DNA from: a virus
Length of the DNA stretch: 29,713 bases
Virus record (IMG/VR): IMGVR_UViG_3300015373_000033
Coordinates: 1 to 29,713 of that record
Reading direction: 5' to 3' (one strand)
Part shown: positions 29,666 to 29,713 of the stretch, piece after piece
How positions within the stretch are numbered: position 1 is the first letter of the stretch
Layout: each line of letters opens with the position of its first letter
Translations under genes and position numbers: made by a program
The notes under the pieces: model-generated
Databases searched by the model: none
What the model saw: the letters and a program-made list of their open reading frames with translations, nothing else
Told to the model about the DNA's origin: nothing

Positions 29666-29713
29666 ATGAAGAAGCTACTTCTAGCCGCGAGCATTCTAAC
29701 GGCGCTCGCCCTA
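29666..29713 (+). CDS. 5' end of a secreted or membrane protein gene, cut by the window edge
   Basis: ATG 29666 with SD AAGGAGA opens a frame of 16 codons to the window end: MKKLLLAASILTALAL, a typical signal peptide start (basic n-region, hydrophobic core). The product is exported. Family unknown. Confidence 0.6.
   Translation, partial: MKKLLLAASILTALAL

Noticed and set aside
1-29713. tRNA, rRNA, CRISPR array, integrase or attachment site
   Set aside because: Looked for by eye on both strands; no cloverleaf, regular spaced repeat or recombinase motif was seen. Absence within this window only.

Overview
The window looks like about 30 kb of a tailed phage or prophage of an alphaproteobacterium, probably a Rhizobiales host. 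This rests on the gene content (P22-like portal, large terminase, scaffold, coat protein, endolysin), high GC, family resemblances to rhizobial phage proteins, and TTAA-N7-TTAA motifs like those bound by the alphaproteobacterial cell-cycle regulator CtrA. No tape measure or tail tube gene is visible, and the very long portal suggests a podovirus-like particle, but the genome is incomplete at both ends. No integrase, tRNA, rRNA, CRISPR or IS element was seen.

Layout. 1-8134 (leftward): virion genes, in transcription order five small or medium assembly proteins, coat protein, two adaptor-like proteins, a small structural protein, a collagen-like protein, a large tail fibre or spike, and the start of one more gene. 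8130-16636 (leftward): portal, two tandem small collagen-tailed paralogues, a glycosyltransferase/GH130-like fusion, a second sugar-transferase-like protein, a multidomain endolysin, a spanin-like membrane protein, a DNA methyltransferase, a small Acb2/Tad1-like (anti-CBASS) protein, a holin-like protein and a 60-residue protein. 16699-19629 (rightward): small and large terminase, a basic protein and a cysteine-cluster protein. 19641-20255 (leftward): a regulator with an OmpR/CtrA-type winged helix. 20265-21553: a compositionally odd control region. 21554-29335 (rightward): about 25 small early-type genes (DUF6011-like, gp88-like, DUF2786-like, a TIGR04338-like metallohydrolase, several zinc ribbons, one HTH protein), tightly packed with start/stop overlaps. 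The window ends in the signal peptide of another gene.

Regulation. Two circuits can be read directly. (1) Late genes: three intergenic sites carry TTAA-N7-TTAAG followed, in each of four reading directions, by nine bases and CTA at the place of a -10 element. They define three transcription modules (portal-lysis, assembly-coat, adaptor-fibre) plus terminase. The predicted start points make the portal and small terminase mRNAs leaderless. At two other genes the start point falls inside a hairpin that would hide the ribosome binding site on read-through RNA only. The window encodes a CtrA-like DNA-binding domain that is the obvious candidate activator. (2) Early genes: a palindrome TTGACA-NN-(T/C)GTCAA recurs at least six times in the early region, three times overlapping the -35 box of a good sigma-70 promoter, as expected for a repressor operator. 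Functions of most small early proteins are unknown.
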